From assembly GCA_902577625.1 (NCBI GenBank), contig CACGZX010000003.1:1-54800 (forward strand): a stretch of 54,800 bases of DNA, written 5' to 3'. This DNA comes from an uncultured Pelagibacteraceae bacterium. GTDB lineage: Bacteria > Pseudomonadota > Alphaproteobacteria > Pelagibacterales > Pelagibacteraceae. The position numbers and the translations under genes are program-made. Below the pieces are notes generated by a model, which made no database searches, was not told the origin of the DNA, and was given only the letters and a program-made list of their open reading frames with translations. The first letter of the stretch is position 1; each line of letters opens with the position of its first letter. Positions 33,592-43,866 of the stretch are shown here, piece after piece.

Positions 33592-33804
33592 TTATCTTTG
33601 AATTGTTAATGGGCAAAGTTGTGTATTAGCAATTGTTATTGCTACATCAGAACCCAAGCAATTATAAATACAAATTTTGTTAAAGCCTGATATATATTCA
33701 CTTTTTTTAAAACATGTAACAGCTGCATCAGCAACCATAACTGGATAGATTGTTGAAAAAGTTAAAGCTAAAGTAGCTAACAAAAATACTTTTATTCTTT
33801 TCAT
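33592..33804 (-). CDS. Small putative secreted cysteine-containing protein of unknown function
   Basis: 70 aa: signal-peptide-like N-terminus MKRIKVFLLATLALTFSTIYPVMVADA then four Cys in the mature part; placed between two RNA genes. Confidence 0.6.
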   Translation of the reverse strand: MKRIKVFLLATLALTFSTIYPVMVADAAVTCFKKSEYISGFNKICIYNCLGSDVAITIANTQLCPLTIQR

Positions 33805-33839
33805 AAATGAATATTAACACTCTTATGGATTTTTATAAA

Positions 33840-34096
33840 GGGGCGTTCTGTTGCCAGGTGCCCCAAACCCCGTAACTTAATTAATAAATTAATTAAGCTG
33901 CAATTGCGTAACTTTCGTTAGCATTTATAATTTAGCCCATTACGGCGGAACAATACCGAACGAAAGAACAACTTTTAGACACTCGTCGATTCTGATTCAC
34001 CCCCATAAGTTGAAATTGGTGGAGGTGGTGGGTACTGCCCCCACGTCCGCAATGCTTATTACGAAATTCGTTTATCGTCGTAGTTGGAAAACCAAC
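33840..34096 (-). ncRNA. ssrA: Transfer-messenger RNA, circularly permuted two-piece form (tag ANESYAIAA)
   Basis: Minus strand: acceptor piece ends CACCTCC-ACCA (34027-34017), 12-nt spacer, coding piece begins GGGGGTG (34004-33998); the 7-bp acceptor stem contains the G3-U70 wobble. T arm GTGGG...CCCAC. Tag GCT AAC GAA AGT TAC GCA ATT GCA GCT TAA at 33922-33893. Ends approximate. Confidence 0.93.
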
Positions 34097-34102
34097 ATTA
34101 TT

Positions 34103-34130
34103 AATATAAAAGTAAATTTAATAGATTCAA
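34103..34130 (-). promoter_or_regulatory. Sigma70-like promoter for tmRNA
   Basis: Minus strand TTGAAT (34130-34125) - 16 nt - TATATT (34108-34103), just upstream of the acceptor piece. Confidence 0.5.
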
Positions 34131-34140
34131 TATTTTATTC

Positions 34141-35088
34141 ATGAAATTAACTAAAGAACAAGAACAAGAGATTAAAGAGCAACAAAGCCAAGAAACTAGC
34201 ACAAAAAGAGTTACAGCACCTGAGCTTGAAAAAATACTTTATGAAGCAATACCCATTCTGGATCATGGTTTTGTAAGAGTTGTTGATTATATGGGTAATG
34301 ACACATCTATTGTTCAGGCAGCTAGAGTTTCTTATGGAAAAGGAACTAAAAAAGTTTCAACTGATTCAGGTTTGATAAAATATTTAATGAGACACTGGCA
34401 CAGTACTCCATTTGAAATGTGTGAAATAAAGTACCATGTAAAGCTTCCGATATTTATTGCTCGACAATGGATTAGACATAGAACAGCAAATGTTAATGAA
34501 TATTCTGCAAGATATTCAATTTTAGATAAAGAGTTTTATTTACCCAAATCAGACCATTTGGCTGCCCAATCTCAAAGCAACAGGCAAGGAAGAGGAGATG
34601 TGCTCCAAGGAGAACAAGCCAAAAAAGTTTTAGATCTTTTAAAAAATGATGCAGAACAAACTTACAATAATTATGAAATGATGCTCAATGAGCGTTATGA
34701 TGGTTCTGTAATAGACGAAAAAGGAGTTGGTCTAGCGAGAGAACTTGCTAGAATGAATTTAACTTTGAATACCTATACTCAATGGTATTGGAAAACTGAT
34801 TTACTTAATCTAATGAACTTTTTAAGATTAAGAGCAGATCATCATGCGCAGTATGAAATAAGAACTTATGCTGAAACAATGTTAGACACATTAAAAAAAT
34901 GGGTACCAATAACATATGAAGCATTTATGGATTATAGGGTAGGTGGCACTGAAGTGTCAGCAAAAGGAAAAACTATATTACAAAAATTAATTAAAGGTGA
35001 AGAAGTTAACTTAGAACAATCCGGTCTATCAAAAAGAGAATGGAATGAATTAATGATTGCTTTTGATCTTAAAGATAAGTTGATTTAA
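34141..35088 (+). CDS. thyX: Flavin-dependent thymidylate synthase
   Basis: ThyX motif [15 protein letters not shown]. Confidence 0.97.
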   Translation: MKLTKEQEQEIKEQQSQETSTKRVTAPELEKILYEAIPILDHGFVRVVDYMGNDTSIVQAARVSYGKGTKKVSTDSGLIKYLMRHWHSTPFEMCEIKYHVKLPIFIARQWIRHRTANVNEYSARYSILDKEFYLPKSDHLAAQSQSNRQGRGDVLQGEQAKKVLDLLKNDAEQTYNNYEMMLNERYDGSVIDEKGVGLARELARMNLTLNTYTQWYWKTDLLNLMNFLRLRADHHAQYEIRTYAETMLDTLKKWVPITYEAFMDYRVGGTEVSAKGKTILQKLIKGEEVNLEQSGLSKREWNELMIAFDLKDKLI

Positions 35089-35860
35089 TTTTTTCTGCCA
35101 AATTAAGATATATTTTTGAAATTTCGTGTTCTGGCTTACTCTCTACGATTGGAGTTCCAAGGTCGCCTAGTTTTCCAACCTCAGGATTAATTGGGATTTC
35201 TCCTAAAAATTCTTTATTAAATTCTTCTGAAGTTCTTTTAACACCTCCTTCTCCAAAAATTGGATATTTTTTTCCATCGTCACCAGTAAAGTGGCTCATG
35301 TTATCTATTAAACCAATTATTTTTACTCCAAGTTTATCAAACATAGCTATTCCACGTTTTACATCCTGCAATGCAATTTCTTGTGGAGTAGAAATAATAA
35401 TGACTCCATCCATTTTTATTTCTTGGGAAAAAGTAAGTTGAGTATCTCCCGTTCCTGGTGGCATGTCTACAATTATAAAATCTAAATCTTTCCAAGAAAC
35501 TTTTTGGGTAAAAGTTTTTATAGCACTTGTTACCATTGGACCCCTCCATATCATTGGAGTTTGTTCTTCAGTTAAAAAACCAATAGACATACATTGAATG
35601 TCATACTTTAAAATCGGGTTTAAAGTTTTGCCATCACTTTTAGGTTTTTCATTTATTGAAAATAATTTTGGCAGTGAAGGCCCATAAATATCTGCGTCTA
35701 ACAGTCCAACTTTGCATCCTATTTTTTTTAATGCAATTGCAATATTTGTAGCAAATGTAGATTTACCAACACCACCTTTTGCACTTGAAATCGCTATTGT
35801 AAATTTTGTTCCATTAATAGGGTTTTTTTCAAAGGATTTTTGTCGCGGTTTTGTATCCAT
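35069..35860 (-). CDS. Mrp/NBP35-family Fe-S cluster carrier ATPase (ApbC)
   Basis: [21 protein letters not shown] deviant Walker [29 protein letters not shown]. Confidence 0.93.
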   Translation of the reverse strand: MDTKPRQKSFEKNPINGTKFTIAISSAKGGVGKSTFATNIAIALKKIGCKVGLLDADIYGPSLPKLFSINEKPKSDGKTLNPILKYDIQCMSIGFLTEEQTPMIWRGPMVTSAIKTFTQKVSWKDLDFIIVDMPPGTGDTQLTFSQEIKMDGVIIISTPQEIALQDVKRGIAMFDKLGVKIIGLIDNMSHFTGDDGKKYPIFGEGGVKRTSEEFNKEFLGEIPINPEVGKLGDLGTPIVESKPEHEISKIYLNLAEKIKSTYL

Positions 35861-35911
35861 TAATCCAACTTACCTTGTTTTTCCTGATAAAGACACTATA
35901 TACATTGTCAT

Positions 35912-36997
35912 ATGAGCGATTTCAAAAATCAAAGTCCATGGGGATCTCCTCCAGGGGGAGGAAATGGTGACGGGTTTAGAAGAGGACCGACCCCGCCAGA
36001 TATTGATGAAATTGTAAAAAATATCCAAGATAAAATAAAAAGATTTATTCCAGGTGGAAGTGCATCTGGAGGAAAACCAATAGTTTTTGGTTTAATAATA
36101 TTATTAATTATTTGGGCCTTGAGCGGTCTTTACAGAGTTTTGCCTGATGAACAAGGTGTAGTTTTAAGATTTGGTAAATTTGTTAAAACAACTCAACCAG
36201 GTTTGAATTATCACATACCTTTTCCAGTTGAAAGTGTTCTTACTCCTAAAGTTACCAAAGTAAATAGAATAGATATTGGATTTAGATCAGAAAGAGATAG
36301 TGGATTTGGATCTAGCGGTGTAGCAGATGTTCCAGAAGAAAGCTTAATGTTAACAGGAGACGAAAATATTGTGAACATAGACTTTTCTGTATTTTGGGTA
36401 ATTAAAGACGCAGGAAATTTTTTATTTAAAATCCAGGACCCAGAAGGAACAGTTAAAGCTGCTGCAGAAACAGCCATGAGAGAAGTTATTGCTCGATCAA
36501 ACATTCAGCCAATTTTAACTGAAGGAAGATCAAAAATAGAGATAGATACTCAAGAAATTATTCAAAACATTTTGGATGAATACACTTCCGGAATACAGAT
36601 TACACAAGTTCAAACACAAAAAGCCGATCCACCTGATCAAGTTATTGATGCGTTTAGAGATGTTCAAGCTGCAAGAGCAGATATGGAAAGATCTAAAAAC
36701 GAAGCTGAAGCTTATGCTAATGATGTAATTCCAAGAGCACGTGGAGAAGCTGCAAAAATTTTACAAGCTGCAGAAGCATACAAAAAAGAGGTTGTTGCAA
36801 GAGCAGAAGGTGAGGCAAGTAGATTTGTGTCAATCTATAATGAATATGCTAAAGCAAAACAAGTTACTCAAGAGAGAATGTATCTTGAAACTATGGAAAA
36901 AGTTTTGGCTGATATTGATAAGGTTATAATCGATAAGAACGCAGGATCAGGAGTAGTTCCATATCTGCCCCTACCAGAATTGAAAAAGGTAAATTAA
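35912..36997 (+). CDS. hflK: FtsH protease modulator HflK
   Basis: Gly-rich N-terminus SPWGSPPGGGNGDG, SPFH domain, FRDVQAARADMERSKNEAEAYANDVIPRARGEA. Confidence 0.95.
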   Translation: MSDFKNQSPWGSPPGGGNGDGFRRGPTPPDIDEIVKNIQDKIKRFIPGGSASGGKPIVFGLIILLIIWALSGLYRVLPDEQGVVLRFGKFVKTTQPGLNYHIPFPVESVLTPKVTKVNRIDIGFRSERDSGFGSSGVADVPEESLMLTGDENIVNIDFSVFWVIKDAGNFLFKIQDPEGTVKAAAETAMREVIARSNIQPILTEGRSKIEIDTQEIIQNILDEYTSGIQITQVQTQKADPPDQVIDAFRDVQAARADMERSKNEAEAYANDVIPRARGEAAKILQAAEAYKKEVVARAEGEASRFVSIYNEYAKAKQVTQERMYLETMEKVLADIDKVIIDKNAGSGVVPYLPLPELKKVN

Positions 36998-37861
36998 ATG
37001 AAAAAAATTTTATTACCAATAATTATAGTATTAGGGGTAACAGCTTTCTTTTCAATTTTTATTGTTAAAGAAATTAATCAAGCAATAGTTCTTCAATTTG
37101 GAGATCCAAAAAGGATTATTTCCACTCCAGGAATTAATTTTAAAATTCCTTTTATTCAAAATGTAGTTTTCTTAGATAAAAGAATATTAAATTTAGATGC
37201 TCCACCAGAAGAAGTAATTGCATCAGATCAAAAAAGATTAATAGTTGATGCGTTTGCAAGATTTCAAATAGTTGATCCCTTGAAATTTTATATTTCTGTA
37301 GGAAATGAAAGAGTAGCTAGATCGCGTTTATCAACAATTATAAACTCAAGAATTAGAAGTGTTTTAGGAACACAAAGATTACAAACATTATTATCTGCAG
37401 ACAGAACAAATCAAATGGCATTAATACAAGATGGAGTAAATAATGAGGCAGAAAAATTTGGTATTAAAATTGTGGATGTAAGAATTAAAAGGGCAGACCT
37501 TCCACCTGCAAACAGTGAAGCAATTTATAGAAGAATGCAAACGGAAAGAAATAGAGAAGCTAAGGAATTTAGAGCCAAAGGTGCAGAAATGGCAATAACT
37601 ATTACTTCAACTGCAGATAAAGAAGTTACAGTAATTTTGGCAGAAGCTGAGAAACAATCTCAGATTATGAAAGGAGAAGGTGACGGTCAAAGAAATAAAA
37701 TATTTGCAGACGCCTTCGGAAAAGATCCTGATTTTTTTGCATTTTATAGAGCAATGCAGGCTTATGAAAAAGCTTTAATAGGAGGAGAAACATCTTTGAT
37801 ATTATCTCCAGATAGTGAATTCTTTAAATTCTTTGGAAATATAAAAGCAAAATTAGATTAG
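36998..37861 (+). CDS. hflC: FtsH protease modulator HflC
   Basis: SPFH domain: GDPKRIISTPGINFKIPFIQNVVFLDKRILNLDAPPEEVIASDQKRLIVDAFARF. Confidence 0.95.
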   Translation: MKKILLPIIIVLGVTAFFSIFIVKEINQAIVLQFGDPKRIISTPGINFKIPFIQNVVFLDKRILNLDAPPEEVIASDQKRLIVDAFARFQIVDPLKFYISVGNERVARSRLSTIINSRIRSVLGTQRLQTLLSADRTNQMALIQDGVNNEAEKFGIKIVDVRIKRADLPPANSEAIYRRMQTERNREAKEFRAKGAEMAITITSTADKEVTVILAEAEKQSQIMKGEGDGQRNKIFADAFGKDPDFFAFYRAMQAYEKALIGGETSLILSPDSEFFKFFGNIKAKLD

Positions 37862-37870
37862 TAATTTAAG

Positions 37871-38065
37871 ATGAGGGAGCTGATCATAGCACTTGGTCTA
37901 TTCTTTTTTATAGAAGGAATTTTATACGCCTTATTTCCATCAAAAATGAAAAGTATTTTACTTAAAGCAAAAGACGCAAAAGAGGGTCAATTAAGAACAG
38001 GAGGACTAATTTTTGCGTTGATTGGTTTTGTTATAATTTGGTATATGAAAAAAAATGGTATTTAA
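37871..38065 (+). CDS. DUF2065-like small membrane protein
   Basis: 64 aa, two TM segments (IALGLFFFIEGILYALFPSKMK; RTGGLIFALIGFVIIWYMK), in hflC-degP context. Confidence 0.8.
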   Translation: MRELIIALGLFFFIEGILYALFPSKMKSILLKAKDAKEGQLRTGGLIFALIGFVIIWYMKKNGI

Positions 38066-39467
38066 AAACAAAAAATTCTTTTCATTTTTAATTTTTTTTT
38101 ATTTCTTTTTTAATATAGAAGGAAATGCAAAAGATGCCCCTAGTTCTTTTGCAGATTTAGCTGAAAGACTAATGCCTTCGGTTGTCAATATTTCAACCAG
38201 TCAAACTGTAGTTACAAAAAGCAATCCATTTCCAGGTTTTGAATTTCCTCCAGGATCACCATTTGAAGATATGTTTAAAGATTTTGGAACACCGCAAAAG
38301 AGGAAAGCATACGCACTTGGCTCAGGGTTTATAATTGACGAAAAAGGAATTGTTATTACCAATAACCACGTTATTAAAGATGCAGATGATATTCTGGTAA
38401 GAGTTAATGGAGACAAAGAATATGAAGCAACTATAGTTGGAACAGATCCTTTATCAGATATAGCGGTACTTCAAATTAAATCAAAAGATAAATTCATACC
38501 TGTAAAATTTGGTAATTCAGACAAAGCAAGAATTGGAGATTGGGTAATTGCAATTGGTAACCCTTTTGGATTAGGAGGAACTGTTACTGCTGGAATAATT
38601 TCAGCAAGAAATAGAAATATTGGTATGACTAGGTATGAGGATTTTATTCAAACTGATGCATCAATTAATCAGGGAAATTCAGGCGGACCCCTATTCAATA
38701 TGGATGGAGATGTAGTTGGAATTAATACTGCAATATTAGGACAATCAGGATCAATAGGTATTGGTTTTTCAATTCCTTCAAATAATGCTGAGATAGTTAT
38801 TAGTCAATTAATTAAATACGGTGAAACAAAAAGAGGATGGCTAGGAGTAAGAATTCAATACGTAACCAAAGAAATTGCAGATGCTGAAAAACTAAATAAA
38901 CCAAGAGGCGCGTTAGTAGTAAGTGTTGCTGACAATAGCCCATCTAGCAAAGGTGGAATTTTATCTGGAGATATTATTTTAGAGTTTGATGGAAAAAAAA
39001 TTAATGAAATGAAAGAGCTGCCATTGATTGTTGCGCAAACAGAAGTAGGAAAAACAGTAGAAGTAAAGGTTTGGAGAAATAAAAGAGAAGTAGTAAAAAA
39101 AATTACCCTTGGTAGATTAGAAACTTCTGAAGATTTTAATATAAAAAAAGCTGAAGGAGGACCTAAATTAACTATCATAGAAGGGTTAAAGATAACTGTA
39201 AGAGCTTTAACAAAACAAGATATTGAAGCTAGGAATTTACCAAAAGATACGTCTGGGGCAGTTATTGTTAAAATAGAAAATGATAGCCCGATAAATTATT
39301 TAAATGTAAATAATATAATTATCGAAGCCCAGAAAAAGAAAATAAAAACAGTTGGTGATCTTAAAAATATAGTTAATTCTGCTATAAGAAGTACTGACAA
39401 AACAATAATGATAGCTATTTATAATAACCAAGGCCAAAAAAGATATATTGGTGTTAAGTTAGATTAA
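38055..39467 (+). CDS. Do/DegP/HtrA-family periplasmic serine protease
   Basis: GSGFIIDEKGIVITNNHVI, DPLSDIAVLQI, QTDASINQGNSGGPLFN catalytic motif, PDZ domains. Confidence 0.95.
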   Translation: MVFKNKKFFSFLIFFYFFFNIEGNAKDAPSSFADLAERLMPSVVNISTSQTVVTKSNPFPGFEFPPGSPFEDMFKDFGTPQKRKAYALGSGFIIDEKGIVITNNHVIKDADDILVRVNGDKEYEATIVGTDPLSDIAVLQIKSKDKFIPVKFGNSDKARIGDWVIAIGNPFGLGGTVTAGIISARNRNIGMTRYEDFIQTDASINQGNSGGPLFNMDGDVVGINTAILGQSGSIGIGFSIPSNNAEIVISQLIKYGETKRGWLGVRIQYVTKEIADAEKLNKPRGALVVSVADNSPSSKGGILSGDIILEFDGKKINEMKELPLIVAQTEVGKTVEVKVWRNKREVVKKITLGRLETSEDFNIKKAEGGPKLTIIEGLKITVRALTKQDIEARNLPKDTSGAVIVKIENDSPINYLNVNNIIIEAQKKKIKTVGDLKNIVNSAIRSTDKTIMIAIYNNQGQKRYIGVKLD

Positions 39468-39470
39468 CGA

Positions 39471-40382
39471 ATGGACCTTAAGTCCAAAATCATTTTAATT
39501 GCAGGACCAACGGCATGTGGAAAATCAAATTTTGCATTAAAGTTATCAAAAAAAATTAAAGGAGAAATTGTTAATGCTGATAGTATGCAAGTTTATAAGC
39601 AACTTCAAATTTTAACTGCAAGACCTCAAAAAAAAGATCTAAAAAAAATAAAGCATCATCTTTATGGTTTTTGTGATGTAAGAAAAAATTATTCAACCGG
39701 GGAATGGTTAAAGCTTTTATTAAAAAAGATTAAAGATATTCGAAAAAGAAAGAAGGTTCCCATTATAGTTGGAGGTACAGGATTATATTTTAAAGCTCTT
39801 ACTGATGGTTTAGTTAAAATACCCAATATTCCAATCCAGGTAAGAAATAAAATTAGATTGATGCAAACAAAATTAGGCCAAAAAAAATTCTATAATAGAT
39901 TATTAAAACTTGATCCTTTAATAAAAAATACAATTGAAAAAAATGATGTTCAAAGATCTATCAGAGCTTATGAAATTAAAAACTATACAAAAATATCAAT
40001 TATAAAATGGTTTAAAAAAACCAAAAAGTATATTTCTTCAGATGAATTTATTAAAATTTATATTGATTACCCAAGAGAAAGCTTGATAAAGAGAATCAAT
40101 TTGAGAGTAGATGATATGTTTGCAGAAGGAGCTGTTGAGGAAGTTAGACTATTTAATAAACTTAAGGTCAAAAAGGAAAATAGTTCAAATAAGGTTATTG
40201 GAATTAAAGAAATATCAAATTTTTTAAATAAAAAGTGTTCTCTTGATCAGACTAAGGAGTTAATTGCTATTAAAACAAGGCAATATGCCAAGCGACAGGC
40301 GACATGGGCTAGAGGTCAAATGGGATCCTGGGAAAAAATTAATCCTAAAAATTTAGGTCTTGCTTTAAAAAAATTAAAATAA
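39471..40382 (+). CDS. miaA: tRNA dimethylallyltransferase
   Basis: IAGPTACGKSNFALKLSKK, NADSMQVYKQLQILTARP, VGGTGLYFKAL. Confidence 0.96.
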   Translation: MDLKSKIILIAGPTACGKSNFALKLSKKIKGEIVNADSMQVYKQLQILTARPQKKDLKKIKHHLYGFCDVRKNYSTGEWLKLLLKKIKDIRKRKKVPIIVGGTGLYFKALTDGLVKIPNIPIQVRNKIRLMQTKLGQKKFYNRLLKLDPLIKNTIEKNDVQRSIRAYEIKNYTKISIIKWFKKTKKYISSDEFIKIYIDYPRESLIKRINLRVDDMFAEGAVEEVRLFNKLKVKKENSSNKVIGIKEISNFLNKKCSLDQTKELIAIKTRQYAKRQATWARGQMGSWEKINPKNLGLALKKLK

Positions 40383-40431
40383 TCACGTCTTAAACTTGAC
40401 CTATTACTACAACTTCAGCTAGATTGGCTAA

Positions 40432-42198
40432 ATGTCAAAATTGTATTCAGGAGCTGAAATTTTATTCAAGTGCTTGGAAGACCAAGATGTAGAATTTATT
40501 TTTGGTTACCCTGGTGGTGCTGTTCTTCCTATTTATGATGAATTAAAAAACTTTAATTTTTTAAAACATATTTTAGTTCGTCATGAACAAGGTGCCGGAC
40601 ATGCAGCCGAAGGATATGCCAGATCTTCTGGAAAGCCAGGAGTTCTGTTAGTTACCTCAGGCCCTGGAGCCACTAACGCTGTAACTGCTTTAACAGACGC
40701 TTATATGGATTCAGTTCCATTGGTTTGTATCTCCGGACAAGTTCCTACACACTTGATAGGAACCGATGCCTTTCAAGAATGTGATACAACAGGAATAACA
40801 AGACCGTGCACAAAGCATAATTGGTTAGTTAAAGATGTAAAAGATTTAGAAAAAACAATTCATAAAGCATTCGAAGTTGCGACAACAGGTAGACCTGGGC
40901 CTGTTTTGGTTGATATTCCAAAAGATGTCCAGTTTCAAAAAACAAATTATACAAAATTTAAAAAGCAAAAAAAAACAAACGGTAAAGTCCATAATCATTT
41001 TTCTCAAAAGGACATTAATGAATTGATTGAGTTAATGAGCAAAGCTTCTAAGCCAATTTTTTATACAGGCGGAGGTGTTATTAATTCAGGACCAAAGGCA
41101 AGTGAACTTTTACGAGAGCTGGTGAATAAAACTGGCTTTCCAATAACATCAACATTACAAGGCTTAGGCTCATACCCTGGAGAAGATAGTCAATTTTTGG
41201 GTATGCTTGGCATGCATGGATCATACGAAGCTAACAATGCAATGCATGATTGCGATTTAATGATAAATATTGGAGCAAGGTTTGATGATCGAATAACTGG
41301 AAAGATAGATGAATTCTCTCCTAAATCTAAAAAAGTTCACATCGATATTGATCCGTCTTCAATTAATAAAAATGTTAAAGTAGACTTACCAATAATAGGT
41401 GATGTTGCAGAAGTTATTACTTCAACAATTAAAACTATAAAAAAAATAAAACCTAATTTTGCAAAATCAAATAAACAAAAAATTTCAAAGTGGTGGGAAC
41501 AAATTCAAAAATGGAGATCAGTTAATTCTTTTGACTTTGTTAATAGCGATGAAACTATAAAACCTCAATATGCAGTGCAAAGACTTTATGAGTTAACAAA
41601 AAATAAAGATACATATATCACAACGGAAGTAGGGCAACATCAAATGTGGGCAGCTCAACATTATAAATTCGATAAACCTAATCGTTGGATGACTTCTGGA
41701 GGTTTAGGAACAATGGGTTATGGATTGCCAGCAGCTGTTGGTGTACAAGTTGCACACCCAAATAAATTAGTAATTGATATTGCTGGAGAGGCATCAGTTT
41801 TGATGACAATGCAAGAAATGTCTACAGCAGTTCAATATAGTCTTCCTATAAAAATATTTATTTTAAATAATGAATATATGGGAATGGTTAGGCAGTGGCA
41901 GGAATTATTACATGATAAAAATTATTCTGAAAGCTATACTGCTGCATTACCTGATTTTGTAAAGCTTGCAGAAGCATATGGTTGTGTTGGAATAAGAGCC
42001 TCAACACCACAAGAGTTAGATGACAAAATAATAGAAATGATTAACACTGATAGACCAGTAATATTTGACTGCAGAGTAGATAAACAAGAAAACTGTTTTC
42101 CAATGATACCCTCAGGAAAACCACATAATCAAATGCTTTTGGGTCCTAAAGATCAAAAAGAAAATAAAATTACAGGAAAAGGAAAGACTTTAGTTTAA
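40432..42198 (+). CDS. ilvB: Acetolactate synthase large subunit
   Basis: FGYPGGAVLPIYDEL, LLVTSGPGATNAVT, followed by ilvH and ilvC. Confidence 0.97.
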   Translation: MSKLYSGAEILFKCLEDQDVEFIFGYPGGAVLPIYDELKNFNFLKHILVRHEQGAGHAAEGYARSSGKPGVLLVTSGPGATNAVTALTDAYMDSVPLVCISGQVPTHLIGTDAFQECDTTGITRPCTKHNWLVKDVKDLEKTIHKAFEVATTGRPGPVLVDIPKDVQFQKTNYTKFKKQKKTNGKVHNHFSQKDINELIELMSKASKPIFYTGGGVINSGPKASELLRELVNKTGFPITSTLQGLGSYPGEDSQFLGMLGMHGSYEANNAMHDCDLMINIGARFDDRITGKIDEFSPKSKKVHIDIDPSSINKNVKVDLPIIGDVAEVITSTIKTIKKIKPNFAKSNKQKISKWWEQIQKWRSVNSFDFVNSDETIKPQYAVQRLYELTKNKDTYITTEVGQHQMWAAQHYKFDKPNRWMTSGGLGTMGYGLPAAVGVQVAHPNKLVIDIAGEASVLMTMQEMSTAVQYSLPIKIFILNNEYMGMVRQWQELLHDKNYSESYTAALPDFVKLAEAYGCVGIRASTPQELDDKIIEMINTDRPVIFDCRVDKQENCFPMIPSGKPHNQMLLGPKDQKENKITGKGKTLV

Positions 42199-42746
42199 TG
42201 GTAAAATCAAAATCAGCATACAGCATTCCAGGAAAACAAGGAAAACTTGATACTCATATCATTGTTGTTTGGGTTGATAATGAAGCTGGAGTTTTAGCAA
42301 GAGTGGTAGGCTTATTTTCAGGCAGAGGGTACAATATTGAGTCTTTAGCTGTTGCTGAAATTGATCCAAAATTAAATATATCTAGAATCACGATTGTAAC
42401 AACAGGAACGCCACAAGTTATAGAGCAAATTAAACTACAATTAAAAAAGCTAGTTCCAGTTCATAAAGTTGCTGATTTTAAAAGAGAAGATAAAAAAGTT
42501 ATTTTTAAAGAAATGGCTTTGTTCAAAATAGTAGGGAACCAATCAAAGAAAGAAAAAGCTTTAAAAGCTTGCAAAAAGTATAATGCTATAATATTGGACA
42601 AATCAAATAAATCGTATGTTATACAAGTAACAGCTTTAAGAAGAGAAATAGATTTAATGTCAAAAAATTTAAAAAAATTTGGTTTAGTCAGTGTTTCAAG
42701 AACAGGTGCAGTGGCAATGACAAGAGGTTCGGAAATATTCAAATAA
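42198..42746 (+). CDS. ilvH: Acetolactate synthase small subunit
   Basis: ACT domain: VDNEAGVLARVVGLFSGRGYNIESLAVAEI. Confidence 0.96.
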   Translation: MVKSKSAYSIPGKQGKLDTHIIVVWVDNEAGVLARVVGLFSGRGYNIESLAVAEIDPKLNISRITIVTTGTPQVIEQIKLQLKKLVPVHKVADFKREDKKVIFKEMALFKIVGNQSKKEKALKACKKYNAIILDKSNKSYVIQVTALRREIDLMSKNLKKFGLVSVSRTGAVAMTRGSEIFK

Positions 42747-42752
42747 ATTTGA

Positions 42753-43787
<1,035 letters not shown>

Positions 43788-43835
43788 TTATAATTAAAAA
43801 AAATATTCATTTTATTTTGCAATCTGGGCGAGAGA

Positions 43836-43862
43836 ATGTATGATGCCAGAGCTTTAAAATAA
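43836..43862 (+). other. Putative 8-codon upstream ORF (MYDARALK*) in leuA leader
   Basis: ATGTATGATGCCAGAGCTTTAAAATAA preceded by GGGCGAGAGA, ending 4 nt before the leuA ATG; overlaps a possible CTGG(g)C/GCCAG hairpin. Confidence 0.3.
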
Positions 43863-43866
43863 TAAT

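Noticed and set aside
40383-40431. Possible TTGACC...TAGATT promoter or leader before ilvB
   Set aside because: Spacing 18 and a poor -10 match; spacer of 49 nt too short to argue for a structured leader from one sequence.
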